NCBI GenBank assembly: GCA_039000515.1
Contig: JBCFYV010001001.1
Location: forward strand, 17,124,687-17,188,686
Direction of reading: 5' to 3'
Length of the DNA stretch: 64,000 bases
Source: Timema cristinae
Lineage: Eukaryota > Arthropoda > Insecta > Phasmatodea > Timematidae
Every line of letters starts with the position of its first letter. The first letter of the stretch is position 1. This document shows, piece by piece, positions 21,516 through 31,904 of the stretch. Below the pieces are notes generated by a model, which saw only the letters and a program-made list of their open reading frames with translations, was not told the origin of the DNA and did not search any database. Both the position numbers and the translations under genes were made by a program.

Positions 21516-22300
21516 AACACGGATATTAGGTAAAAGATTACGCCCAAACCAGAAAACGTACCGAGATGCGGTTTTATGAATTATTCACTAGACCACAGCG
21601 ATTGGGTTTAATAAAATAGAGTTTCTTTTAGAAAATTTATTTTTGTTGTATTATCTAAAATATGGTGAGTTGGTTTCATTGGTCTCAATTCGATTGTTTT
21701 CCCAAGTAGAATACAGTAAACCGCACCACGATGTGACGCCTTTTTTTGTAACTGTATAACCTACCTAAGTTACGCGGGGTGTGAGACGGGCGGGCACAGC
21801 CTGGGTTTGTAGATTTAAGTGTACTGACCTATACCAAACTAAGTATGCAAGTCACGTGCTGATGCAGGTCTGTGTTTAGAAAGTATTCGTTGATTATTCA
21901 GGTACACAAACTCAATCGTAGTAAAAGAAAGCGCGTATAACCACAGACCGCGTATTAAACAAGCCTAAGAAACGTGTATATTGTAAAAACGAGCATTGTA
22001 ATGTAATGTGTAGGTGTCTATCATTAAACCATTACCGCGAAAACACGTGACCAGCAGTTGGCTGAATCTGCGATCCTGCCGGAAGTCGAGGGGAGGTTAA
22101 AACACAGGCAGGAGGGGGCAACGAACTCCCCACATCTCGCCCATAAATGGGACTCTTTGTCCCGTGATCTCGTATAGTTCGCAGCCGGGAGATTAGGTAG
22201 GTAATTCGACGAGTTCGCGAAATACGGAGAGGAAGAAACAAGTAGGCCGCATAATAAAGTTAATTCTCAACAAGGACTCGCAACATTGCAACGTCTCATT
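21516..22300. other. unclassified, with a GC-richer segment
   Basis: About 21770-21830 and 22030-22260 are richer in G+C than the surroundings and not repeated in the window. A 69-codon minus frame (22032-22241) spans the second segment, but I recognise no protein and see no splice sites. This could be host sequence such as a regulatory region or UTR, but nothing in it proves this. Confidence 0.3.
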
Positions 22301-22394
22301 TCCTGGAACGATGGAACTGCGCTAGTCCCTTCCTATCTGTCTTGGGTGGAAATCCTGGTTGGAGGCCTCAAGTGTGGGCAGGCAGGGTACCACT

Positions 22395-22580
22395 GGTTCC
22401 CACTGTACCACATAACAGACTGGCCCATCACCTTTGAGGGTCTCTGGTTGTAATCCTGGCTAACGACGTCAGATGGAGACAGTGCTTCACCCTATACTAC
22501 AATCAGGAGGTGATAATAATACAGACTGGCCCATCACCTCTGAGGGTCTCTGGTTGGAATCCCGGCTAAGGTGGGGTTGG
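22395..22580 (+). repeat. direct repeat of about 45 bp, two copies
   Basis: CAGACTGGCCCATCACCT, then TGAGGGTCTCTGGTTG and AATCC(C/T)GGCTAA, occurs at about 22418-22463 and 22523-22568. GGTTGGAATCCCGG resembles a tRNA B box, so this may be the head of another SINE family with a partial duplication. No A box convinces me. Confidence 0.45.
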
Positions 22581-22584
22581 AGAA

Positions 22585-22900
22585 CAAAAGATCAGTTTTT
22601 TTTACCGTTTTTCTAGCTAAACTTCTGTTGGCCAAAAATTTAAAAAAAAAACGGTAATGCTCCAATAGAAACATAAAGTATACAATTCTTCACATAGTGG
22701 TATCAAACTGTTCTTAAATATGTCTTGAGCATAACGACATTAGATGAGAAACTACTTAAATGAAGATAAGAAGATGTCATTAGATTTCAGGACACCCGTG
22801 ACAGATATTCAATAACCGTTTATATCACCATAGCGTGAAGAAATAACTCCACACTGGTCTTTCCTCGCGTTCTTTTCCACATCACCTTAAGTGAAGGCAG
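22585..22900. mobile_element. AT-rich fold-back MITE, copy 2 of 3
   Basis: Shared with 31905-32275: CCAATAGAAACATA, AACTGTTCTTAAATAT, TGTCATTAGATTTCAGGACACC and CAGATATTCAATAA. The ends are inverted but diverged. Confidence 0.5.
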
Positions 22901-23709
22901 CCAGCCAGTGATAGCACAATTAACAACTTATTTTATAGCTTCTGTAATGAAAATAATACTAAAGCATGACGGGAATTATATTCAGGTAGAACTGGACTCG
23001 TTATTTAATATACCCCTCGTTTAATAATATGAGTGAAAGTGACGTAAATATTATTCTAAGACAAAGAGGAATAAAAGATAAATAAACACGGAATTAATTT
23101 CAACTAGGGGACAGAGCCATCGCAAACTCTCATTTCTAAAATGTTGTGTGTGTTTTATTATCTTTTAGCCGTGTGGATTAGCGTAACCCTTTTATTTTAA
23201 GAAGGGAGGGGGGTGTTTCATGCGAAAAATATTATTTATTTGGCAATTAAATTTTAGTAGGAAAATGCTACTTTTCAGGCGAATAAAAACTGAATTTGAT
23301 TGATATCGATAGTGTTAAATATTTATTTATAGTTGTTATAAAAATAAGAGTTTTATGGAGTCTCTAAACTCCACAGCCACAAAGTTTCAAGAATATATAT
23401 TCAACAATTAAAAAAAACTAATTCATTGTACAAGACACATGATAAATCACACCAAAATGTGGGTTTACACGTTCACATTGATAAATTAACGACCGGGGAC
23501 TGAATCTTGTGCCTGTCCTAGTTTTTAGTTAGATTATAAGACATATGAAGTTATGAAAGACCTAGCAAGCTGGCAGTGAAAAATATATGGCTTGGATAAA
23601 AAACTGACCCAGGCCATAGGCTGTAAACAAACGGTAATGGATGTAAAAAAAAGTAAATCAATCACACCAAACCAGCCCTTAAGGGCTATCGAGGTGGGCT
23701 TTCCCTAGT
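22901..23709. other. AT-rich spacer
   Basis: No gene or classified repeat. A TTGATATCGATAG palindrome near 23300 is isolated. Confidence 0.45.
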
Positions 23710-23711
23710 AT

Positions 23712-23950
23712 ATACAGAGTGGGACCTAAACAATTAAACGATTAGTAAGTTGAAAAGTAACACTTTAATTGAAAAGTAAATTACTCCCTAGCTAAATAAA
23801 CGCAAACTACTACTTTTTAACTTTTTGAAGATAATGTCACTCAGGTGAGCTCCACCGGACGTCAGACAAACCTCAGTACGTTGTCTCTCAGTTTATTCAG
23901 CATAGATTGTCTATGCGTATCTGCCTCAGCCTGTATAAAGCATTTAGCGT
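23712..23950 (-). pseudogene. mariner-type transposase C-terminus remnant
   Basis: On the minus strand one frame reads VCLTSGGAHLSDIIFKKLK. This type of '(G)GAHLxDIIF' ending closes several Tc1/mariner-group transposases. An upstream stretch (ADTHRQSMLNKLRDNVL) in another frame fits the preceding region. The plus-strand end ACAGAGTGGGACCTAAACAA (about 23715) would be the terminal inverted repeat. It is homologous to 36540-36830 in the opposite orientation. The catalytic residues are not present. Confidence 0.55.
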
Positions 23951-24749
23951 GAATATCACACAAAGCGCACGAAGAGACGAAAATATAGAACTGCCAGAGA
24001 AATTAGCAGCTCATATGAGCGTAAACACAATTCACTACCGCAGATAAGTGAATATTATTTTCTTTTACTTATAAATATAAAACTATAATATGAAATAAGT
24101 ATAGTAAATCAAATAATTTTGGTATGCCGATAGACATTTTACATTTTACATTTTAAAGTAAGGGGGAGAGGTTGACTGTATCAATTTTCCCCCTTAGCTT
24201 CCACACGAGGAGAGGGGGAGGGGGAAGATTAAAAGGAGGAATAAGTTCCGAACAAACCAACCTTTACCCCCTTACCCGTCTCCCTCCTAACTTACCCTGA
24301 ATATTACTTAGTTATTTTCTTATGACAAACCCTGTAAAGCCATTTCTTAAAAAAAAGCTAGTCCGTGATTAAGTAGCCATCTTTAAATGAGCACATGACC
24401 GGAGGACAACAACACAGCAAAACAGGAAATTATATTTCAAACTTTTTTTTTAACCACATCACGTGATTAGGTACATAAAGAAAATTGTTCCAAGAAAGTT
24501 GCTACTTTTTTTTTTTTTTTTAGAAGAAAAAGCTTGAGGGCAATGTTTTGTGCTTTGCTCAACAATTATATTTATTAGAGCGTTCAACATAATATATCCT
24601 AGCAGTTATAAGGAATGACAAGGGTAGCTTATAGGAAATGCTCCCAAATTAGCGTGAAGAGAAAGAATGTGGACATAACATGTGGATAAGATGGTCGCCT
24701 CAATCTGCCAGAAAGTATCAATAGCTGTCAGACCACAGGATTAAAATAC
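23951..24749. other. unclassified; purine/pyrimidine-rich patch
   Basis: About 24155-24300 alternates G-rich and C-rich blocks (GGGGGAGAGG, CCCCCTTAGC, GGGGGAGGGGG, CCCCCTTACCC) that could pair with each other as inverted repeats. It is possibly a short fold-back transposon. The rest is AT-rich. Confidence 0.3.
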
Positions 24750-24750
24750 A

Positions 24751-24788
<38 letters not shown>

Positions 24789-25017
24789 CACCGCGTCTTA
24801 CTACCCGTTCGGGTTGTACGCATTTACGCTAATGTGTAATGGTAGAGTGATTGTGAGATAAAATGGAGGACCTACAGTTTAACGTGGAATCCGAACCACG
24901 GTGGAGGCCTGGCATTCCCCACATTCACAAGATGTCTTGCCAGAGGTGAAGGAAGGGTTTGGTAATCAGATAAATCTGTGCCGGGACCGAGGATTGAACC
25001 CTGGACCCCAGCATAGA
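24751..25017 (-). mobile_element. SINE-A, 5'-truncated
   Basis: A tail of about 13 ATT units (24751-24789), the shared 3' end and the body are present. It ends within the head just after the B box (CCTCGGTCC side), so the A box is missing. Truncation at the 5' end is typical of incomplete reverse transcription. Confidence 0.85.
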
Positions 25018-25120
25018 TGTACTAATAACTTATTCAAACACTAATAAGTGTAATTAGTATCAGTAATAACGTTTCTCTCCCCTAGTTCCAAATAGTCCTC
25101 AAACACACTATTTGATGAAA

Positions 25121-25340
25121 CAGTAGCCCCATGGCTTCTTTGGTGCTAACTGACAGCTCACAGCTGACTTCTGACAGTAAACATTTAGGTATATACCTAA
25201 TTTTGACCATCAGAAGTGACAGCTGCTAAACACATGGTTTTGCGGATCATATGGCTTGGCGTAGGGATACATAATTTGGTCTGGTAGCTTTTCAAAGCTT
25301 TTAGCTGTCAGTCAGCACCAAAGAAGCCATGGGGTTACTG
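25121..25340. mobile_element. CAGTAG-ended MITE, copy 1
   Basis: Terminal inverted repeats of about 37 bp begin CAGTAGCCCCATGGCTTCTT and end with its complement (...GGGGTTACTG), followed by TA. The interior is non-coding. It is homologous to 39877-40088 in inverted orientation. The ends and TA flank point to Tc1/mariner-group mobilisation. Confidence 0.75.
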
Positions 25341-25499
25341 TAGTATCTCTTAGGTACAGCCTCCCCTCGCTCAACTTCTTTACCACAAGTAACCACCGCA
25401 AGTAATTGTCATTTCTTGGCCAGAACCTTCTTGATACAAATTGTTTGTTTTGTGTGTGATTTCCGTTCGAGCTTTTTCGCATATTGACACCAACGTGGC

Positions 25500-25712
25500 A
25501 GGGATAAGGAAAGTAGAATTTGGAAGAGATGTTCCCGCAACCAAGTGGAGGGAGAGTGGAAAGGCATAGAGGAGAGAGAGAGAGAGAGAAAAAAAAAACA
25601 CCTCAATATCCCCGGCCGGGATTCGAACCGAAAACTATCCACATCGTAGCCGGCAAACAAGACCAGACGAAGTTAACGCTTCGGCCAGCTTGCCCACCGA
25701 TGCAGGTGGTAC
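25500..25712 (-). mobile_element. SINE-B2 with internal GA microsatellite
   Basis: The body (AAGTGGAGGGAGAGTGG on the plus strand), then (GA)n expanded in the body, B box complement GGGATTCGAACC, and head (CCACCGATGCAGG). A similar GA expansion at the same body position is seen in the copy at 56330-56545, so it may mark a subfamily. Confidence 0.65.
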
Positions 25713-26227
25713 GAATTCGAATGTAGTCAAAAAGTTTGTTTTATCCTATCTAGAAAAGTAAGAAAGAAAAAAGGGTTAGGTATGAGTAAATACTAGATAA
25801 ATACAATTCCGGACCTAGGTACAAATAGCCGTAAAGATGGTAAAGGCCTAAAAACAATAGGCCAATAAAAATTATCCAAGGCATTTATTAGATCGCTCGA
25901 CCTGGACGCCTATAGTTAGTTGGGCCAATATGACCGGCTTCCGTGGCGAAAAAAGTGTGGGGAGAGGGGGGAGTAGGAGGTTCTGGTGGAGGTCGATGAC
26001 CCCTCAGCAGTCCAGCAACATCTGACGGCAGCCGTTATTTATTATGTCACAGCTACCGACCAGCTGACTGACTGCCTGGAGCGTACAATCAACAATCAAC
26101 ACTGCTTCTTTCAACACTTTCCCTCACAATCATTCTTCTAGCTTCTAGCTAGCTCGTTATTTCGATACGAAAGTTCTTTTTTTAAAACAAAAGAAACTTA
26201 TTTTTTTAATACTCATCATTGATAACA
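25713..26227. other. unclassified; GC-richer block 25900-26160
   Basis: About 25900-26160 is non-repetitive in the window and GC-richer, with GACCGGCTTCCGTGGCG, a G/A-rich run and CAGCTGACTGACTG. It contains no reading frame. It is a candidate for host non-coding sequence, without positive proof. Confidence 0.3.
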
Positions 26228-26580
26228 TTATACTATTATAAATCCACACGGCTGACTCACTCATGACATTAATGTTTACCCAATTCCAGATGAGCTAGAA
26301 TCTTGAAACTTGCCAAACTTATAGCGTTTAGCCTGTAACCGACGAGAAAATTCCAAAAAGTAAGAATTTTAATTTTTAACCCCCGAAAAAATATTCAAAA
26401 TGATGGAGCAAATTTTAAGTCGGTGCGGACCTTTTTTTGTAGGTATCTTGTGGCTAAACGGTTAAGACCTATCAAAAAACGTCTGTGGAATTACATTAGT
26501 TTACATCCACTTGCAAAGAAAACCCACCCCAGCTCGCAAAGCCACAGCTATAAATATTATTTTAGTATATTTATAGCTGT
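26228..26580 (+). mobile_element. Helitron-like degenerate element
   Basis: It begins ACTATTATAAATCCACACGG followed by CTGACTCACTCATGAC and ends CTCGCAAAGCCACAGCTAT. Both ends resemble the element at 27239-27709, whose termini are better preserved. It is non-coding and the assignment is tentative. Confidence 0.4.
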
Positions 26581-26705
26581 CAAAAAGGTTCCTTAGTACC
26601 TAAATCTGACTATATACACTGTTCGCTTCAAAAGCCAGACAGACAGTTTCAACCCAACACAGCTTACTACAACATTTCCTTCCATTCTTTTAGCCCCCAA
26701 ACTAG

Positions 26706-26746
26706 TTTTTTTTTAGCACCGCGTCATACTACTTGTTCGGCTTATG
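26706..26746 (-). mobile_element. SINE-B2 3' end, left half of an interrupted copy
   Basis: AGCACCGCGTCATACTACTT then GTTCGGCTTATG is the complement of the shared 3' end. The copy stops at CTTATG and resumes at about 27903 (TTATGTACTAATTACGCTAAT), on the far side of the hAT-type insertion. Confidence 0.75.
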
Positions 26747-26921
26747 ACAGGGCAGATTTACGCATAGGCCTAGTAGGCACGTGCTTACGGCGACATATTT
26801 TAGGGGCAGCAAATTTTGAATGACGAAAAAAAAAAACATCTATTTTTCTGCCAGTTAAAATAATTTTATGGTTTCATCGTGTGTGTGTGATTGTTGTAGT
26901 TTGCTGTATATGCGTACCAGC

Positions 26922-27050
26922 ATGACAGAGTATCGCCTTAATTCCCTGACAATCGTCTTAATTGAAGGTCATTTATTGGATAAAAGGGATTTGTTTGGTA
27001 TCATCGACCAGTTCGCTCAGCAGAAATCAAGGCGAAAGATCTTATAGACT
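26922..27050 (+). pseudogene. hAT transposase C-terminal exon remnant
   Basis: A 42-codon frame ends in TAG: RLNSLTIVLIEGHLLD, then IIDQFAQQKSRRKIL. hAT-family transposases of the zinc-finger (ZMYM/TTF-type) group end with such a 'RL.SL..L.IE...LD....DIID.FA..KARK' sequence after the dimerisation domain. The position close to one terminus of a CAGGGGCGGATTTA-type element agrees. Only the last part is left, with no catalytic residue. Confidence 0.65.
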
Positions 27051-27238
27051 GTTTTCTTATTGTGTGCATGCTAATATTTTGATCTGTAGTAACATGTTCT
27101 ACAGTCTACTAATGCAGACTTTATATTTTTAAATTAATTAATATTTCAATGTGTGTGTTGTGATGGTGTAAGAGTATTTTTTTAATTTTTGTTTTAAAGA
27201 CTTTGTTTTATTCTTAATACTTCTAAATCCTCACTATA

Positions 27239-27709
27239 ATCTATACTTATAAAATAACATGTCCTGACTGACTGACTGATTCATCATCGCCGAGCGCAAA
27301 CTATCAAGGCTACAAGCATGAAATTCGGACTGTATATTCATTTTGTTATGTAGGCACCCACTAAGAAAGGATTTTAGAAAATTCCACCCAAAGGGGTCAA
27401 AATAGGGGATGATAATATATGTATGAAAGTCCGTCATTTTGAAAGTTATATAAACAAAATTTTGTATTTCGGTTATTGACGTAAAACAAATAAATACGTG
27501 TTTCAGGAATTTTGGAAATTTTATTTAATAAGGGATGAAAAAGGGGGTGAAAGTTTGTATCGGACTTGCATTATTTTTGATCTGAGGTCAAGTTATGGTC
27601 ATCAACGTAACGTAATATTTTAAATTAATCTGTAAATACATATGTATATTTTCGTATTTGTATATAACAACTTCCACGCGAGCAAAGCCGCGGGCAACAG
27701 CTATCTAGT
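27239..27709 (+). mobile_element. Helitron-like non-autonomous element
   Basis: It starts TCTATACTTATAAAATAAC after an A, with CTGACTGACTGACTG following. It ends GCAAAGCCGCGGGCAACAGC, then TATCTAG|T. A 5' TC, a 3' CTAG before T and a GC-rich potential hairpin (GCCGCGGGC) just upstream are Helitron hallmarks. No Rep/helicase coding is present. The nested 67-codon minus frame is chance. Confidence 0.6.
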
Positions 27710-27902
27710 AAATAATAAAATGATGTAAGCATGTTTTATCCGTCATTCCACAGATATAGCTTGTGTATATGGTATATATGTGTCAGTGTATGAGGGGTGT
27801 TAGAGGGGAAACGGGGGTTTAGAAGGTTAGAACTTAAGGTATGAAAAAGGGCAGCAAATTATCTAGTGCCTGTGGGCGGCAGAGCCGTAAATCCGCCCCT
27901 GA

Positions 27903-27935
27903 GCTTATGTACTAATTACGCTAATGCAGTAACCT
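27903..27935 (-). mobile_element. SINE-B2, right half of interrupted copy
   Basis: TTATGTACTAATTACGCTAA continues the copy broken at 26746. It then breaks off near 27930, probably because another element (27940-28420) lies here. The copy at 28425-28600 may be its further continuation (it starts TAACGGATTAGG). Confidence 0.6.
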
Positions 27936-27939
27936 TTTT

Positions 27940-28294
27940 ATGTCCAAGGCCAAAGTTTCTGTCGCTTTTAGCCCGTGGGCCACAATTCTGTACCGATAAT
28001 ATTAGGATTGAATAAATATTAAAGTATTCGTATTAGCTCATTCTTATAAACCTATACTCACACTGAGGATTAGGATTTCACGTGATGTATGTCCTCTGTT
28101 GTATTTTTCCTAATTTTAGTATTTTTCATATTTTCTAGCGCGAGCTGTCTTGTCTAATAGAGTTGTCATTTGCCGGTTCAAAGTACATTTGAATAAAAAC
28201 GTAATATTTTTTTCGCGTAAAAGGCAAAAATCATTTATAAAATAACGTAAAATTTGCAAATAAAATACGTATTTATATTATTAGTTAATCACAT

Positions 28295-28329
<35 letters not shown>

Positions 28330-28420
28330 TTTTCTCTTGGAATTGTTTTATATTTTTCAATGAGCCATTGGGCCACAAAAAAATGTTTCCACGGGCCACG
28401 GGTTGATGACCTCTGCCGGG
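27940..28420. mobile_element. hAT-like remnant with GGGCCAC-type ends
   Basis: The left side has CCAAAGTTTCTGTCG...CCCGTGGGCCACA. The right side has TGGGCCACAAAAAA...CACGGGCCACGGGTTGATGACCTCTGCC. Inverted CAGAGGTCATCAACCCGTGG-type ends with 'GGGCCAC' motifs are familiar from hAT elements. A (TA)n microsatellite sits at about 28297-28325. No transposase is seen. If removed, it would rejoin the two parts of the SINE-B2. Confidence 0.5.
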
Positions 28421-28424
28421 CTAA

Positions 28425-28600
28425 CGGATTAGGCCAGAGAAAGGTTGAATTTTAGAGTGAGTGTATTCACATTTGTGTGGAGAGAGCGTGGGAAAACATT
28501 TAGGAAAAAATCATTTCAGTACATCCAACCACGATCTCTCCGTTAACGGCAGTCTAGTCTACTGCAAGAGTATCGCCTTAATCCATGCGCCACAAAAGCT
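28425..28600 (-). mobile_element. SINE-B2, body and head
   Basis: On the minus strand: head with GCGCATGGATTAAGGCG, a mutated B box and the body up to CCTAATCCGTTA. The 3' end is absent here, consistent with its being the 5' part of the copy split at 26746/27903. Confidence 0.65.
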
Positions 28601-29019
28601 TACTAATTCAATGTAATTCATATGACACTATAGAAGTACCCGGGGCTGCCCGTGGTAACCATGCATGGCCTAAAAATGTTTTTTTTTTTGTCTCATCTTC
28701 AACACCCCACTCCCTCCGCTACGCAAGGACCCCAATGGTCCCCTCTCGGCAACCTTATGTTGGTTGAACAGTACTTCCTTCTCTCCGTCATCCTCTCTCT
28801 TGAATCATTCGCTCTCTCCTCGTCTCCTAGTAGGCTGCTGTCCTTGTCTGGGCGAGAGGCCAGTGACCCTCACGCGGGGTTGAACCAATGACCCACTTCT
28901 GACGGGACGACCGACACTGTGATCCGTGGATGACGGCTCGGGTTGCTCCGCTTTACGCCGCGTGGACTGAACTCTTCCTTAGATTGGCGAGGCGGTTACA
29001 CAGTTACATTTTAATTTAT
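28601..29019. other. unclassified, pyrimidine-rich and GC-richer
   Basis: About 28640-28990 is CT-rich and then GC-rich (GGGGCTGCCCGTGG, CTGGGCGAGAGGCCAG). It has frames of 60-79 codons on the plus strand that resemble nothing known to me. GGGGTTGAACCAATGACCC might be a B-box complement of an unlisted SINE. Confidence 0.3.
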
Positions 29020-29024
29020 TTTTA

Positions 29025-29280
29025 GCATTGTTTATTACTACCCGTTCGCTTATACGCTTAGGGTCTAAGTACTAATTACGCCAATGGTTTTAGGGATTAG
29101 GAAGGCTATATTCAGAGGAAGTGTATCCACATTTACGTGAAGGGAGAGTGTAAAACCATTTTGTAAAAACCACCCTCAGTATACCTGACCGAGATTCGAA
29201 CCTCAATCTCCCCATCATCGGTAGTCTAGCCCACTGCAAGAGTAGCGCGTTAGACCACGCGGCCATCGAAGCGGGTGGCA
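29025..29280 (-). mobile_element. SINE-B2, full length
   Basis: The 3' end (TTTATTACTACCCGTTCG), middle, body, B box complement GATTCGAACC and head (CCACGCGGCCATCGAAGCGGG) are all present. A 63-codon minus frame runs through it and is not a gene. Confidence 0.8.
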
Positions 29281-29796
29281 CAATTTTAACAAGTGTTTAA
29301 TTATAAGCTATAAATAGTGATTCAATGATTTCAAATAAATTAAATTCACGATTTATAAGGGGTCAAACTTTCTATTTTTTGTTTTACCCGTAGCATTGTT
29401 AAGGTAGGATAATTAATGTATGAGTCCAAAATTTAGTATAATTAGACATTCTTATGAGGTTTAGGCCTACACAATAAAATATTTATAATATTAATATTTC
29501 CATGAAATATTAATATAATTAATATATATAATATATAAAAGGAAATATTTATAATATCAATAATATTTTCATGAAATATTAATATAATTAATATATATTA
29601 ATATTATAGTAATAGTTATAATATTGTGGTTTATATCGCTGTGGTTTTCCTATCCTACCTTCATGCTAATGTCGTTGCATTTCCTCTGTCACCCTCTCAA
29701 TCGTTAAGCCCACTAGTATTATTTAGTAGCTCAAAAAGCTACTAAATCTACTTTCATGTATTCATACGCCATGCTATGAAATAGTGCCTTTAGCCA
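29281..29796. other. AT-rich spacer with a local repeat
   Basis: ATATTTATAATAT...CATGAAATATTAATATAATTAATATATA occurs twice in tandem (about 29479-29535 and 29545-29600), a duplication of about 65 bp. Otherwise featureless. Confidence 0.5.
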
Positions 29797-29959
29797 TTGT
29801 TGAATATCATACTTGTTTGTTCCTTTCTAAAATGCTTTTTTTCTATGACAACCCGACCATAAAAACATGTAAGGCCTTACGAATAAAAAAGTAACCATTA
29901 TGTCTCTTGAGAAACGTTGTTTACGTCCACTTTTTTATGGTATGACTGTATTTGCCGGG

Positions 29960-30082
29960 ATGTAGTGACGTCATTAAAGATAAGGGCTATATAAATCCTG
30001 GTTAACTTAAGCGACATGACCTGATTTTATCAATGCTCTCGGTATGTTAATAAAAGGTTCACTTTTGAACACAGTCTACAGT
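29960..30082 (+). promoter_or_regulatory. CRE plus TATA promoter-like cluster, possible solo LTR
   Basis: A perfect CRE (TGACGTCA, 29966-29973) lies 14 bp before a TATA box (TATATAAA, 29988-29995). An AATAAA poly(A) signal follows about 60 bp downstream in GTTAATAAAAGG. TATA and AATAAA this close together are typical of a retrotransposon LTR. I could not find a convincing TG...CA boundary with a 5-bp duplication, so a host promoter or chance remains possible. Confidence 0.35.
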
Positions 30083-30232
30083 GAATGAGTTTATGTGTGT
30101 TGAAATATGAAATAATATCGATGCTCAATATTTTTTTTTTAGTGAAAATAAATTAAGTTTACCGCTGTATATAAGACGCTGAAAATGAGGTAAGGGGTGG
30201 GAAAAGTAGAAAGAAGGGGTCAACTTTATGGT

Positions 30233-30491
30233 ACCCGCCTCGGTGGCGTAGTTGGCTAACGTGCTTGTGTGTTGAGCTCGACCGTCGAGGACGGGGAGAT
30301 CGAGGTTCGAATCTCGGTCGGGTGAACTGGGGGTGTGTGTGTTTCCACTCTCCCTCACACGCAAATGCGGGTTCACTTCCTCTAATACAGCCTTCCCAAT
30401 TCCTAATTACATTAGAGTAATTAGTACTAAAGGCGTATAACCCAAACGGGTAGTAAGACGCGGTGCTAAATATTATTATTATTATTATTAC
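30233..30491 (+). mobile_element. SINE-B1, full length with target duplication
   Basis: The head is CGCCTCGGTGGCGTAGTTGG, the B box GAGGTTCGAATC, and the tail is AATATTATTATT. CTTTATGGT is found directly before (30224-30232) and after (30492-30500). A GTGTGTGT expansion replaces the GGTTTTTCC stretch of other copies. Confidence 0.9.
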
Positions 30492-30814
30492 CTTTATGGT
30501 TTTTCAAGAGAAAGTTATTTTAAATTATCTTCCAAATCTGTTTTTCTTTTTTATATTAGTTAGTTTTTGTAACAAAAAAAAACAACTCAAAGACACATAA
30601 GCGCGGTTCTGAATCGGGGAGTCCAAGGTTCAATATCCAGGTGAAAACATTGAATTTTCTTCTAATGTGGTCTTACAACTACAACCTTTTCTTAGGGAAT
30701 AATGGTGTATTTTGTAAGATTAAACCACCTTTTTATACAATTATTAAATTAGATAATCTCGTTGATTGTTACTAAACTGACTAGAACGTAATTTGTTAAA
30801 ACAAAACCAAAAAT
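30492..30814. other. AT-rich spacer
   Basis: No feature, except GAGTCCAAGGTTCAATATCC at about 30618-30637, which looks like an isolated degenerate B box. Confidence 0.4.
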
Positions 30815-31058
30815 CGACCACGGTGGTCTTTGAGTAAAGTGCTTACTTCAGGAACTGATTTAAGTGGGCTCAAACCCAGCAGATGGTCAGCGGATTTTTC
30901 TCGAGTGATAAAAATTCGTAGCACAACTTCCTTCGGATGGGAAGTAAAACCGGGGGTCCCATGTCGATTGTGGCATGTAAAAGATTACTGGACGGTATAT
31001 GAAGCTTCAGAACAGCCATTCTCACTGGAAACACCGCAGCGGAAGGATACATAACTGG
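30815..31058 (+). mobile_element. SINE-C candidate, single copy in window
   Basis: CGGTGGTCTTTGAGTAAAGTGC resembles an A-box region, and GGGCTCAAACCCAGC, 42 bp later, a B box. A body of about 170 bp follows (ACTTCCTTCGGATGGGAAG, GGGGTCCCATG). The layout is that of a tRNA-derived SINE, but with no second copy here and no clear tail. A 74-codon plus frame covers it and is likely chance. Confidence 0.4.
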
Positions 31059-31480
31059 TCAAGTCAAAATTTGAACAGTAATGACTATTTTCAATAAAAG
31101 TGTTTTGTCAAATATCAACGAGAAGGATTTTATCCACTCGATTTTGAAAAACCCCGATACTTAAGTCAACGTAAAACAAGTTTTATTTTTATTTTTTATT
31201 TAGAAACAATTCTTAATAATGCAAGATTCAAGGCCTTGTAAATCGAATGCCCTTCACGTAGGTGAGCCGTGTTTAAAAACACAAGTGAAAATACTTCAAG
31301 AGGTTATTTTTTTTACTAGTAAGGTGGGTTTTTTTTTCGCCGTTTCCTAGTGTTATGCTTGGTACAGGAGTCTTCAAGGTCTTGGATAAAAGACGTTTCC
31401 ATCGGGAGAGTTCTTGAATGTTTGATTAGAAATCTTCCGGCTAAGTTCAGCGATAACCATGATTAATTCGATATTAATAG
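31059..31480. other. AT-rich spacer
   Basis: No gene or known repeat recognised. Confidence 0.45.
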
Positions 31481-31778
31481 GGTGATCTGGTGGTCTAAAG
31501 GTAAGGTGTCGGACTTCTGTGTTGGGGTTCCGGGGTTCAATCCTCGTCCCGGCACAGATTTATCTGATTACCAAACCCTTCCTTCACCTCTGACAAGACG
31601 TGTATTAATCACAACTTGTGAATGTGAGGAATGCCAGGCCTCCACCATGGTTCGGATCCCACGTTAAACTGTAGGTCCTCCATTTCATCTCACAATCACC
31701 CTACCATTACACATTAGCGTAAGTGCGTATAACCCGAACGGGCAGTAAGACGCAGTGCTAATAATAATAATAATAATA
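31481..31778 (+). mobile_element. SINE-A, full length, long subtype
   Basis: The head is GGTGATCTGGTGGTCTAAAGG, the B box GGGGTTCAATCC, the GTGTATTAATCACAA segment is present, and the tail is short (AAT)n. An internal 61-codon frame is spurious. No clear target duplication was found. Confidence 0.88.
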
Positions 31779-31904
31779 TATAGAATAAATATTGAGATTA
31801 CTATATGTAGAAAATTAAATTAAATTCGTCTTTTGGAACAACATTTTTTTTCTTCTAATTTTTGCCAAAGAGTATTTGTTATAAAATTTAGAAAAATACT
31901 GACC

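Larger units (their letters stand above)
26748..27901. mobile_element. hAT-type DNA transposon remnant inserted in a SINE
   Basis: The terminal inverted repeats match as CAGGG(G)C(A/G)GATTTACG. The host copy sequence GCTTATG is duplicated on both sides (26740-26746 and 27903-27909), 7 bp visible where hAT elements make 8. Inside are a transposase C-terminal remnant (26922-27050) and a nested Helitron-like element (27239-27709). Most of the transposase gene is missing. Confidence 0.75.

Noticed and set aside
24286..24360. Possible minus-strand exon before G|GTAAGTTAGG
   Set aside because: A pyrimidine tract and AG are present (CTTTACAG), but all three frames of the enclosed 35 nt contain stops, and the sequence belongs to a G/C-block repeat.
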